Assembly (NCBI GenBank): GCA_030433415.1 | Contig: JAUIMF010000003.1 | Span: 42,212-106,211, forward strand | Length of the DNA: 64,000 nt | Reading direction: 5' to 3' | From: Gammaproteobacteria bacterium | Lineage (GTDB): Bacteria > Pseudomonadota > Gammaproteobacteria > Pseudomonadales > Halieaceae | Shown: positions 52,006 through 61,185 of the stretch, piece after piece | Numbering within the stretch: position 1 is the first letter of the stretch | How the letters are laid out: the number at the start of each line of letters is the position of its first letter | Program-made: the position numbers and the translations under genes | Notes under the pieces: model-generated | Databases searched by the model: none | The model's input: only the letters and a program-made list of their open reading frames with translations | Told to the model about the DNA's origin: nothing

Positions 52006-52494
52006 ATGGCGACGTTTACCCATCTTGATGCTGACGGTCAGGCGCGCATGGTCGATGTGGGCGAAAAACCGGTCACGCCCCGACGCGCTGTCGCCGGAGC
52101 CCAGGTGATCATGGCGGGGTCTACCCTCGAGGCGATACGCGACTCTAGCCTGGCCAAGGGAGACGTGCTGGCTGTTGCGCGTATTGCCGGGATCCAGGCG
52201 GCCAAACGCTGCGACGAGCTGATTCCCCTCTGCCACAGCCTGCCCCTCGATGAGGTGTCGGTGGACTTTGAACTTGACAGCGACCTGCCGGGGGTGCGCA
52301 TTCGTTGCTCCGCCGCGGTCCACAGTCGCACGGGGGTCGAGATGGAGGCGCTCACGGCGGCTTCTGTGGCGGCGCTGACGATTTACGACATGGGTAAAGC
52401 CATCGATCGCTCCATGGTGATCTCTGAGGTGTGTCTGCTGCGTAAAGAAGGCGGACGGTCGGGCATTTGGGAGCGGGAGGAGTCGGGCGTTTGA
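52006..52494 (+). CDS. moaC: Cyclic pyranopterin monophosphate synthase
   Basis: Second step of molybdenum-cofactor synthesis, making cPMP from the MoaA product. The 162-residue protein contains [19 protein letters not shown] and the catalytic [39 protein letters not shown] region. ATG 52006 is preferred because the frame extending upstream is not conserved. The stop overlaps the TTG start of moaD. No moaA or moaB lies in the window, so step 1 must be encoded elsewhere. Confidence 0.96.
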   Translation: MATFTHLDADGQARMVDVGEKPVTPRRAVAGAQVIMAGSTLEAIRDSSLAKGDVLAVARIAGIQAAKRCDELIPLCHSLPLDEVSVDFELDSDLPGVRIRCSAAVHSRTGVEMEALTAASVAALTIYDMGKAIDRSMVISEVCLLRKEGGRSGIWEREESGV

Positions 52495-52742
52495 AAGTAC
52501 TGGTCTTTGCCCAGCTCAGGGAACTGCTCGGCAGCAATTCCATTGAACTGCCTGACGGTGATTGTCCCGCCAATGTGGCGGCGCTGCGCCTGCTGCTCGC
52601 CGAGCGGCTGGGCGATGCGTTTGCCGAGGCCCTGGCGGATCCCAACGTGTTCTGCGCCGTAGATCAGCGAGTGGTCGACGACGAGCACGGTTTGTCGCCG
52701 ACGCAGGAAATTGCATTTTTCCCACCCATGACCGGGGGTTGA
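52491..52742 (+). CDS. moaD: Molybdopterin synthase small subunit
   Basis: An 83-residue ubiquitin-like sulfur carrier. Its C-terminal Gly-Gly (FFPPMTGG) is thiocarboxylated and donates sulfur to cPMP. The first strand [13 protein letters not shown] and the [13 protein letters not shown] turn fit MoaD. The TTG start overlaps the moaC stop, and GGGAGG lies about 8 nt upstream, so coupling to moaC is likely. It ends 2 nt before moaE. Confidence 0.93.
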   Translation: MKVLVFAQLRELLGSNSIELPDGDCPANVAALRLLLAERLGDAFAEALADPNVFCAVDQRVVDDEHGLSPTQEIAFFPPMTGG

Positions 52743-52744
52743 GC

Positions 52745-53206
52745 GTGGCGACGGTAACGATTCTGCCGACACCGCTGGATCCGTCTGTCTGCCTCGCGAC
52801 GTTTCCCCGCAGCGCTGACGACACGGGAGCCGTGGCGAGTTTTTGCGGCTACGTACGTGGGCAGGGTATCTCGGCCCTGGCGTTGGAGCATTACCCCGGT
52901 ATGACCGAGGCCAGCATTTTACGCACGATCGAGAGCGCCTCACGGCGCTGGCCCATCCAGCATGCGCAGGTTGTACACCGCGTTGGCGAGCTGCTGCCCG
53001 GTGACCCCATCGTCTGGGTCGGGGTGTCGTCGAGTCATCGCTCCGCGGCATTCAGTGCCTGTGAGTTCATCATGGATTATCTGAAAGTGTCAGCGCCGCT
53101 GTGGAAGCGCGAACGCGATCAGGCCGGACAGTGGCACTGGGTAGAAGCGCGGGACCGGGACCACAAACGCGCGCAGCGCTGGGGTATGTCGGAGCACCGT
53201 GCATGA
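52745..53206 (+). CDS. moaE: Molybdopterin synthase large subunit
   Basis: A 153-residue catalytic subunit that pairs with MoaD to make molybdopterin. Family segments are GAVASFCGYVRG, ALALEHYPGMTEASI, VVHRVGELLPGD and SSSHRSAAFSACEFIMDYLKVSAPLWKRE, which holds the active-site lysines. A GTG start 2 nt after moaD. Its stop overlaps the next gene's start (ATGA). Confidence 0.95.
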   Translation: MATVTILPTPLDPSVCLATFPRSADDTGAVASFCGYVRGQGISALALEHYPGMTEASILRTIESASRRWPIQHAQVVHRVGELLPGDPIVWVGVSSSHRSAAFSACEFIMDYLKVSAPLWKRERDQAGQWHWVEARDRDHKRAQRWGMSEHRA

Positions 53207-53751
53207 AATTCTGCAGTGACTGCGGTGGGTCAATCGCGCTACGCGTCCCCCTGGGGGATGATCGTGAGCGCTTCGTCTGTGAGACCTGCGACGCCATTCA
53301 CTATGTTAACCCCCGGGTGATCGTTGGCTGCCTGCCGGTCTATGAGGACAAGGTGCTGATGTGTAAGCGCGCCATCGAGCCGCGGCACGGCTACTGGACG
53401 CTGCCCGCCGGATTCATGGAGAACGGCGAGACCACGGAGCAGGGCGCGGCGCGCGAGACCTGGGAAGAAGCCCGGGCGCAGGTACGTAACCTGCATTTGT
53501 ACCGTGTTTTCGATGTGCCCTACATCAGCCAGGTGTATATGTTCTACCGCTGTGAAGTCGAAGATGGGCTGTTCGGCGTAGGTCCCGAGAGTCTGGAGTC
53601 GGGACTGTATGGCGAAGACGAAATACCGTGGGACAACATCGCTTTCCCCGTGGTCAAGAAAGCCCTGCGCGCCTATTTCGAAGATCGCCGCCGCGACGAG
53701 TACCCCGTGGCGGTAGAGACCATTACGTTTTCCAAACCCCGTAAGCCCTGA
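53203..53751 (+). CDS. Nudix hydrolase with N-terminal zinc ribbon
   Basis: A 182-residue hydrolase of nucleoside-diphosphate-linked compounds. Cysteines 4, 7, 26 and 29 (CSDC and CETC) form a zinc ribbon. The Nudix box is GFMENGETTEQGAARETWEEARA, matching Gx5Ex7REUxEExGU except that Ala replaces the last Gly. The arrangement recalls the NudC-like/ADP-ribose pyrophosphatase group, but the substrate is not set by these motifs. ATG 53203 overlaps the moaE stop. Confidence 0.88.
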   Translation: MKFCSDCGGSIALRVPLGDDRERFVCETCDAIHYVNPRVIVGCLPVYEDKVLMCKRAIEPRHGYWTLPAGFMENGETTEQGAARETWEEARAQVRNLHLYRVFDVPYISQVYMFYRCEVEDGLFGVGPESLESGLYGEDEIPWDNIAFPVVKKALRAYFEDRRRDEYPVAVETITFSKPRKP

Positions 53752-53763
53752 GAGGAGTACCCC

Positions 53764-54240
53764 GTGGCATTTCCCAAGATCGGTAATCTGGCGCCAGCCT
53801 TCACCCTGCGCAATCAGGATGACGAAAAGGTCAGCCTCAAGGATTTTCGCGACCAACAGAATGTGGTCCTGTATTTCTACCCCAAGGCCATGACCCCGGG
53901 ATGCACAGTGCAGGCCTGCGGCATTCGCGACAGCAAGGCGCAGTTGAAGAAGCTCGATACCGTTGTGCTCGGAGTCAGCCCTGACCCGGTGCCTCGCCTG
54001 GGCAAGTTCATCGACAAGCAGGACCTTAACTTTTCGCTGCTGTCTGACGAAGACCATGCCATCGCTGACAAATACGGTGTCTGGGGTCTCAAGAAGTTCA
54101 TGGGCAAGGAGTTCATGGGTATCCTGCGCACGACCTTTATCATCGGCAAGGATGGGCGTCTGAAACACGTCATGGACAAGGTCAAGACCAAGTCGCATCA
54201 CGACGATGTGATAGCCCTGATCAAGGACCTTGGGCTTTGA
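53764..54240 (+). CDS. bcp: Thioredoxin-dependent peroxiredoxin (Bcp type)
   Basis: A 158-residue peroxiredoxin Q/BCP that reduces hydrogen peroxide and alkyl hydroperoxides. The peroxidatic Cys47 is in YPKAMTPGCTVQACG and the resolving Cys52 is five residues later, the atypical 2-Cys arrangement. VLGVSPDPVPRLGKFIDKQDLNFSLLSDEDH also fits. GTG start with GAGGAG upstream. Its stop overlaps the next gene's TTG, so the two are probably coupled in an oxidative-damage pair. Confidence 0.95.
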   Translation: MAFPKIGNLAPAFTLRNQDDEKVSLKDFRDQQNVVLYFYPKAMTPGCTVQACGIRDSKAQLKKLDTVVLGVSPDPVPRLGKFIDKQDLNFSLLSDEDHAIADKYGVWGLKKFMGKEFMGILRTTFIIGKDGRLKHVMDKVKTKSHHDDVIALIKDLGL

Positions 54241-55043
54241 GTGTGTCCGCCGCACAATCCGGCACACGTATCGTCACCTTCAATGCCAACGGTATTCGCT
54301 CAGCGCAGCGCAAGGGTTTCTTTGAATGGATGCAGCGAGAGTCACCCGATGTCGTCTGCATTCAGGAAACCAAGGCCCAGGAGCACCAGCTGTCGCAGGA
54401 GGACTTCTATCCCCAGGGTTATCACTGCGTCTACAACGATGCCGAGCGTAAAGGTTACAGCGGCACGGCGGTCTACTCGCGGGTCACGCCGCGCAAGGTC
54501 ATCACCCGTCTCGGGTGGGAGCCGGTGGACTCCGAAGGTCGCTATCTTCAGTTCGATTACGACAAGCTGTCGATCATTTCGCTGTACGTGCCATCGGGCT
54601 CCAGCAGCGAACAGGCCCTGGCCAAGAAATTCACCTTCATGGAGGGTTTCTTTGATCACCTGCAAACGCTGCGACGCAAGCGGCGGGAGTTCATCATTTG
54701 CGCGGACTGGAACACCTGTCACCAGAACATCGACCTGAAGAATTGGCGGTCAAACCAGAAAAACTCAGGTTTTTTGCCCGAGGAGCGTGCGTGGCTCGAT
54801 CGCATCTACGATGAATTGGGGTACATCGACTCGTTCCGGCTGGTGGACCCCAATGAAGAGCGCTACACCTGGTGGTCCAATCGGGGTCAGGCCTGGGCGA
54901 AGAACGTGGGTTGGCGTCTGGATTACCAGATGATCACGCCGAAGCTCGCCGCCGAAGTCCAGGGCGCATCGATCTACCGCGATGAACGCTTCTCGGACCA
55001 TGCACCTCAAACCATGGACTATGGATTCACGCTGCAGAGCTGA
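54237..55043 (+). CDS. xthA: Exodeoxyribonuclease III (AP endonuclease)
   Basis: A 268-residue Mg-dependent AP endonuclease/3'-exonuclease for base-excision repair. Motifs run in order: FNANGIRSA, VCIQETKAQE (metal Glu), LYVPSGSS, ICADWNTCHQNIDLKNW (Asp/Asn pair), GWRLDYQMIT and FSDHAPQTMDY (catalytic His). The DLKNW-x-FLPEERAWLD stretch is that of the ExoA/NExo branch. That branch also includes the Pseudomonas RNA-linked regulator Crc, but here the catalytic residues are kept, so a nuclease is expected. TTG 54237 or GTG 54243 may be the start. Confidence 0.93.
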   Translation: MSVSAAQSGTRIVTFNANGIRSAQRKGFFEWMQRESPDVVCIQETKAQEHQLSQEDFYPQGYHCVYNDAERKGYSGTAVYSRVTPRKVITRLGWEPVDSEGRYLQFDYDKLSIISLYVPSGSSSEQALAKKFTFMEGFFDHLQTLRRKRREFIICADWNTCHQNIDLKNWRSNQKNSGFLPEERAWLDRIYDELGYIDSFRLVDPNEERYTWWSNRGQAWAKNVGWRLDYQMITPKLAAEVQGASIYRDERFSDHAPQTMDYGFTLQS

Positions 55044-55176
55044 AGCCCTGCGCGCGTTGCCCGGTCGCGTCAAAACGTTTACATTCCGGGCCTTTGCGCG
55101 GGGCCTGCAGCGACTGTCATTCTCGACAATCGTTCGCTGATCGCCCCGTCGTCGCTTTCGTATCGAGGAGAATTAC

Positions 55177-55512
55177 GTGTTTATTGCCAGTGCCCACGCC
55201 CAGACTTCCGCCGCAGCAGGCGCCCCCGCGGGTGGTGAACTGTTCCAGATCGCCTTTCTGATCGGCCTGTTCGTCCTTTTCTACTTCATTGCCATCCGCC
55301 CTCAGCGCAAGCGCCAAAAGGAACACCAGGCGATGGTGGCAGCACTCGAGAAGGGTAACGAGGTCGTCACGAGCTCGGGCATACTCGGGCGCATTGCGTC
55401 CCTGGACGACAACTACGTGGTGATTACCGTGGCAGACAAGGTGGACCTGAAGTTCCAGCGCATTCATATTCACGCCGTGCTGCCCAAGGGCACGCTCAAG
55501 AGCATTGGCTAA
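55177..55512 (+). CDS. yajC: Sec translocon accessory protein YajC
   Basis: A 111-residue single-pass inner-membrane protein of the SecDF-YajC complex. The membrane segment ELFQIAFLIGLFVLFYFIAIRPQRKRQKEH and the SH3-like domain EKGNEVVTSSGILGRIASLDDNYVVITVADKVDLKFQRIHI are fully typical. A GTG start has GAGGAG upstream. secD and secF, which usually follow yajC, are not here; a symporter gene follows instead. Confidence 0.95.
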   Translation: MFIASAHAQTSAAAGAPAGGELFQIAFLIGLFVLFYFIAIRPQRKRQKEHQAMVAALEKGNEVVTSSGILGRIASLDDNYVVITVADKVDLKFQRIHIHAVLPKGTLKSIG

Positions 55513-55541
55513 ATCCCACACCGTAAACGGCAGAGCCAGGC

Positions 55542-56870
55542 ATGAGTGAACTGATCGGCACCATCAACAGCATTGCCTGGGGGCCGTACATGCTCGTGCT
55601 CCTGTTGGGCACCGGTATTTACCTGTCGCTGGGTCTGGGTTTTCTCACGCTGCGGCGACTGCCGGCTGGCTTTGCGATGCTGCTGCGAGGCCGCCGCGGC
55701 GCTGGCTCCGGTGATATTTCACCGTTCAGCGCCCTCATGACATCCCTGTCTGCAACCATCGGCACCGGGAATATTGCGGGCGTGGCCACCGCCATCGCCC
55801 TGGGCGGCCCCGGCGCGCTGTTCTGGATGTGGATCACCGCGCTGTTCGGCATGGCGACGAAGTACGCCGAAGCCGTGTGTGCCGTGCATTTTCGCGAGCA
55901 GGACAGCGATGGCAATTTCAGCGGCGGCCCCATGTACTACATCCGCAACGGGCTCAAGTCTCACTGGCACTTTCTGGCCTTTGCGTTTGCGATTTTCGGG
56001 GCGCTGGCCGGATTCGGTATCGCCAATACGGTGCAGTCCAATTCCATTTCGCAGGTGCTGGACAGCGGGTTTGGCGTCGAGCCGATCATTACCGGTGTTG
56101 TTTTGATGGTACTGGTGGGCGCCGTCGTACTGGGCGGTATTCGTCGCATCTCGACCGTCGCGAGCTACCTGGTGCCCCTGATGGCAGGAAGCTACCTGCT
56201 CATGGGCCTAATCGTTATCGCCATGAATCTGGGGCAGGTACCCGCTGCGGTCCAGACCATTGTCAGCGCTGCGTTCACTGGCTCGGCAGCGATGGGTGGC
56301 TTTGCCGGCGCGACGATCTGGGCGGCGATTCGCTTTGGTGTCGCCCGCGGCGTGTTCTCGAATGAGGCAGGGCTGGGCAGTGCGCCGATCGCGCACGCCG
56401 CGGCGCAAACCAATGAACCCGTTGAGCAGGGCCTCATCGCCATGCTGGGTACGTTTATCGATACGCTGGTGGTGTGCACCATGACGGGCCTGGTGATCGT
56501 TATTATGGACGTGCTGCCCAGCGGTGTATCCGGTGCCAGCCTCACCTCCATGGCGTTCGCGGGCGCCTTCCCTGGTGGCGATATCATCGTGACCCTGGGT
56601 CTGTGCCTGTTTGGCTTTACTACGATGATCGGCTGGTCTTTCTATGGAGAGCGCTGCGTTGTGTTTCTGGTCGGCACGCGTGGAATACTGCCTTTTCGTG
56701 TGGCATGGGTGCTGGCGATACCGGTGGGCACCGTCGTACAACTGGATCTTGTCTGGCTGATTGCCGACACGCTGAATGCCTTCATGGCGATTCCCAACCT
56801 TATTGCACTGCTTCTACTTGGGCCGCTGGTATTTCGCCTGAGTCGTGAGTATTTCCGGCGCCAGCAGTAA
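55542..56870 (+). CDS. AGCS-family sodium:alanine/glycine symporter
   Basis: A 442-residue inner-membrane symporter with about 11 hydrophobic segments. Family segments are GSGDISPFSALMTSLSATIGTGNIAGVATAIALGGPGALFWMW, MYYIRNGL, RFGVARGVFSNEAGLGSAPIAHAAAQT (the AGCS signature) and GWSFYGERC. It should bring alanine, glycine or D-alanine in with sodium, suited to seawater. It starts 29 nt after yajC. Confidence 0.93.
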   Translation: MSELIGTINSIAWGPYMLVLLLGTGIYLSLGLGFLTLRRLPAGFAMLLRGRRGAGSGDISPFSALMTSLSATIGTGNIAGVATAIALGGPGALFWMWITALFGMATKYAEAVCAVHFREQDSDGNFSGGPMYYIRNGLKSHWHFLAFAFAIFGALAGFGIANTVQSNSISQVLDSGFGVEPIITGVVLMVLVGAVVLGGIRRISTVASYLVPLMAGSYLLMGLIVIAMNLGQVPAAVQTIVSAAFTGSAAMGGFAGATIWAAIRFGVARGVFSNEAGLGSAPIAHAAAQTNEPVEQGLIAMLGTFIDTLVVCTMTGLVIVIMDVLPSGVSGASLTSMAFAGAFPGGDIIVTLGLCLFGFTTMIGWSFYGERCVVFLVGTRGILPFRVAWVLAIPVGTVVQLDLVWLIADTLNAFMAIPNLIALLLLGPLVFRLSREYFRRQQ

Positions 56871-56953
56871 TCCCCGTTATCGTTGCGCAAGGTCAATGCG
56901 CGTTGAAAGCCTATGTGGTTTCATGGGGTCACTCGTCATTTCAGGGACGCTAG

Positions 56954-59113
56954 ATGGCTACCGCTACCCATGTGTCGCAAACCCCGGTACTGGATGATCT
57001 AGAAGCGGCGATAGATCTCGCCATCGAGCGCGTTGGGCGCAAGCTCGTCGTGGCTGCGCCGCTGGGTTTGGGAAAACCCGTGCAGTTGCTCAATGCCCTG
57101 TATCGTCGTGCCTGCAACGACCCCTCGCTGTCGCTGCACCTGTACACCGCACTGTCGCTGGAAGTTCCCGCACCGTCCTCAGAGATTGAGGCGAGCCTAG
57201 CCGGCCCAATCATGGAACGCCTGTTCGGTGACTACGAAGGTCTGGCGTATCTCGCCGACCTGCGTGCCGGGCGTCTGCCGCCCAATGTGCAGATCAGCGA
57301 GTTCTACGTCAAAGCCGGGTCCATGAAGGGTGTGGCGAGTTCGCAGCGGAATTACATCAGCAGTAACTACACCCACGTGGCCCGGGACATCTGCGCCGCC
57401 GGCGTGAACGTGCTGTGCCAACTGGTGGCGTTCAGAGAGACAGGGGATAAACTGGAGTTGTCGCTGTCCTGTAACCCGGATACGGCGCTGGATGTGCTCG
57501 ATCTGCTTGAAGAGAACCATGCCGGGAACTATGTGACCCTTGGGCAACTCCATCCGGATCTGCCTTTCATGGGCCACGATGCCCAGGTGGCACCGGAACG
57601 GTTCACTGCGCTACTGCGCAACCAGAGCTGGAATCGGCGCTTGTTCGCGGTGCCCAATGCCGCAGTGCCACTGACGGACTACGCCACAGCGCTGCACGCC
57701 AGCACGCTCGTAGTGGATGGCGGCACGTTGCAGATCGGTATCGGCGCCCTGGGCGACGCGGTGGCGCAGGCGCTGATTCTGCGTCATGGCTACAATGCGC
57801 GTTATCGCACGCTGCTCGCCGAACTGGGCGTGGCGACCGCGAATGCCCACACCGACGGTTTGTCGAAAGGGCTCTATGTCTCTACCGAGATGTTCGTTAA
57901 TGGCATGCTGCGCCTGATGCAGGCCGGGATTGTGCGGCGACGGGTGTATGACGACCTGCGAATACAGCAGGGCCTCAATAGCGGTGCCGTAACCGAAACG
58001 ATCGACGAGCAATTTTACCGCTACGCAAAAGAGACGGGGCTGCTTCCCCGGACCCTCACGCCCGACAGCCTCGCCACGTTGCAGCGATACGGTCTGGCAG
58101 GCAAGGGAGTGTTCCTGCGTGGAGATGACTTGTTCGTGGATGGCGAGCATTTTGCCAATGACACCGATGATCCGCGTACATTTACCGCGCTCAAAAACAC
58201 TGGCGAACACATACTCCAGAATGGCTGCGTGCTGCACGGTGGCTTTTTTCTTGGGCCTGCGGATTTTTACGAGAGCCTGCGCAACATGACGCCTGAGCAA
58301 CTCGACGAGATCTGCATGACCAGCGTTGGGCGCACCAATCAGTTGCTGCGTAACCCCGAACTCTACTGTGCCCAACGCACCGACGCACGTTTTATCAACA
58401 CGGGCATGATGGTGTCCCTCAGTGGCGCTGTCGCTTCCGATGCCCTCGAGGACGGTACCGTGATCAGCGGCGTGGGAGGGCAATACAACTTTGTCGCGAT
58501 GGCGCATGACCTGCCTGGCGCAAGATCGGTTCTGTGTATTCGCGCGACCCGTGGTGCGGGTCGGGACGTCGCATCCAATATTGTGCCGCATTACGGGCAC
58601 ACCACGATTCCCCGCCACCTGCGCGATGTTGTTGTGACCGAATATGGTGTGGCGGATCTGCGTGGCCAGAGTGACGCCGATGTCATCAAGCGCCTTTTGG
58701 CCGTCGCCGACAGTCGCTTTCAGGACGACCTGCTGGCCTGGGCCAAGACGGTGGGCAAGGTCGAGCAGGACTACGTAATCCCCGGCGAGCAACGGAACAA
58801 TACGCCGCAGCACATCGCCGGGGCCCTGGGCGGCGCCCGAGATCTGTTGCCGGATTACCCCTTTGGCACCGAGTTGACGAAACAGGAAATCGACCTGGCC
58901 GCGTCCTTGCGACGTATCAAGGCGCTGTCTGACGAGCCGGGGCACTTTCTCGCCCGCGCGTTCCGTGCGTTGATACATCATGCCGACAGTGGCGCGGCAA
59001 AGCCCTATCTTGAGCGCATCCACCTCGAACACCCCAACACAAGTCGGGAGTTCCTGATCCAGCAACTTCTGTTGCTCGATCTTGAGGAGCGGGGGCTTCT
59101 GCGGGTCAGTTGA
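56954..59113 (+). CDS. Large acetyl-CoA hydrolase/transferase family protein
   Basis: A 719-residue member of the CoA-transferase superfamily, nearly 300 residues longer than the paralogue at 39.5 kb. The likely catalytic glutamate is Glu312 in GLYVSTEMFVNG. Other matching parts are LQIGIGALGDAVAQAL, TVISGVGGQYNFVAMAH and VVTEYGVADLRGQSD. An insertion of about 100 residues between the catalytic region and the C-terminal domain, and about 100 extra at the end, distinguish it. The acyl substrate is unknown. An upstream gap of 83 nt follows the symporter. Confidence 0.85.
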   Translation: MATATHVSQTPVLDDLEAAIDLAIERVGRKLVVAAPLGLGKPVQLLNALYRRACNDPSLSLHLYTALSLEVPAPSSEIEASLAGPIMERLFGDYEGLAYLADLRAGRLPPNVQISEFYVKAGSMKGVASSQRNYISSNYTHVARDICAAGVNVLCQLVAFRETGDKLELSLSCNPDTALDVLDLLEENHAGNYVTLGQLHPDLPFMGHDAQVAPERFTALLRNQSWNRRLFAVPNAAVPLTDYATALHASTLVVDGGTLQIGIGALGDAVAQALILRHGYNARYRTLLAELGVATANAHTDGLSKGLYVSTEMFVNGMLRLMQAGIVRRRVYDDLRIQQGLNSGAVTETIDEQFYRYAKETGLLPRTLTPDSLATLQRYGLAGKGVFLRGDDLFVDGEHFANDTDDPRTFTALKNTGEHILQNGCVLHGGFFLGPADFYESLRNMTPEQLDEICMTSVGRTNQLLRNPELYCAQRTDARFINTGMMVSLSGAVASDALEDGTVISGVGGQYNFVAMAHDLPGARSVLCIRATRGAGRDVASNIVPHYGHTTIPRHLRDVVVTEYGVADLRGQSDADVIKRLLAVADSRFQDDLLAWAKTVGKVEQDYVIPGEQRNNTPQHIAGALGGARDLLPDYPFGTELTKQEIDLAASLRRIKALSDEPGHFLARAFRALIHHADSGAAKPYLERIHLEHPNTSREFLIQQLLLLDLEERGLLRVS

Positions 59114-59153
59114 GAACGTATCGCGCCACGCAGGTACAGGGTATGCTCTGCCC

Positions 59154-60056
59154 ATGGGTGTCAGCCTGAAAAACAAACTCGTTATCGCGATTTCGTCGCG
59201 GGCTCTCTTTGATCTGACAGACAGTCACCGTGTCTATGAAGAAAAAGGGCTCGCGGCATACTCCGCCTATCAGGTGGAGCGCGAGGATGAACCGCTGGCA
59301 CCGGGCGAAGCATTTCCTCTTGTGCAGAAGATGCTGCGCATCAATGAACGCCTGCCTGGCGAACAGGGTGTAGAAGTCGTCTTGCTGTCACGCAACAGCG
59401 CAGACACGGGACTGCGGGTGTTCAACTCCATCGAACACTATGAACTGCCGATCGGGCGGGCGGCGTTCTGCGGGGGTGAGAGCCCCTGGCGCTACATAAA
59501 CGCCTTTGGCTGCCAGCTCTTTCTGTCGAGTGAAGCGGATGACGTACGCAACGCGCTGGACTGTGGCGTCGCCGCGGCGACGCTGGTGTCCAACAAGGGC
59601 GCCAACAGTGGTAGCGATCAGCTGCGTTTTGCCTTTGACGGCGATGCCGTGCTGTTCTCGGATGAGGCAGAGCGGGTATTCAAGAAGGAAGGCCTCGAGG
59701 CCTTCGCTGCCAGCGAACGGGCGGCTGCCAGAACGCCACTGTCGGGTGGCCCCTTCAAGTCCTTTCTCTCGGCGCTGCATGAGTTGCAACAGGCCTTGCC
59801 GGCCGAAGAGGCGCCGATTCGCACCGCGCTGGTGACAGCCCGGTCGGCCCCTGCGCACGAGCGGGTGATCCGTACGCTTCGCGCCTGGGATATTCGTATC
59901 GATGAATCGATCTTTCTTGGTGGTCTCGACAAAACGGACTTTCTGCGTGCGTTTCAGGCTGATGTGTTTTTTGATGACCAGCCATCCCATTGCGTCTCGG
60001 CCAGTCCGCATATCGCCACGGGGCACGTGCCCCACGGAGTCGCCAACGAGCTTTAG
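59154..60056 (+). CDS. Cytosolic 5'-nucleotidase I-like protein
   Basis: A 300-residue member of the NT5C1 (cN-I) family that dephosphorylates AMP and other 5'-monophosphates. The segments LVIAISSRALFDLTDSHRVYEEKGLAAYSAYQ and VEVVLLSRNSADTGLRVFNSIEHYELPIGRAAFCGG are family hallmarks. LFSDEAERVFKKEGLEAF and the late FFDDQPSHC with its Asp pair provide metal contacts. ATG 59154 is preferred over an in-frame start inside the previous gene. Confidence 0.85.
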   Translation: MGVSLKNKLVIAISSRALFDLTDSHRVYEEKGLAAYSAYQVEREDEPLAPGEAFPLVQKMLRINERLPGEQGVEVVLLSRNSADTGLRVFNSIEHYELPIGRAAFCGGESPWRYINAFGCQLFLSSEADDVRNALDCGVAAATLVSNKGANSGSDQLRFAFDGDAVLFSDEAERVFKKEGLEAFAASERAAARTPLSGGPFKSFLSALHELQQALPAEEAPIRTALVTARSAPAHERVIRTLRAWDIRIDESIFLGGLDKTDFLRAFQADVFFDDQPSHCVSASPHIATGHVPHGVANEL

Positions 60057-60061
60057 GCTGC

Positions 60062-60114
60062 TTATAGCCAAACAGCTTGATAGTTGAGGCATCTAGTGGC
60101 TATTCTGGCTATAA
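60062..60114. promoter_or_regulatory. Inverted and direct repeats upstream of cysB
   Basis: TTATAGCCA at 60062-60070 and TGGCTATAA at 60106-60114 are perfect inverted 9-mers 35 bp apart. A third half, TGGCTAT, is at 60097-60103 in direct orientation, 9 bp before the second. The second arm contains a TATAA-type -10. The arrangement fits a LysR-type autoregulatory operator overlapping the cysB promoter. Confidence 0.5.
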
Positions 60115-61140
<1,026 letters not shown>

Positions 61141-61185
61141 CGTGCGATATCGGAGGGCATCGGTGCGCTGCGCTACAGCCGAAAT

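Noticed and set aside
55103..55127. CTGTCAT before yajC as a PHO box
   Set aside because: Only one half-site. The position 11 bp upstream (GCCTGCA) does not match, so there is no tandem pattern.
57611..59176. 521-codon minus-strand frame
   Set aside because: Antisense to the 719-residue CoA transferase, with no recognisable motif and the composition of a shadow frame.
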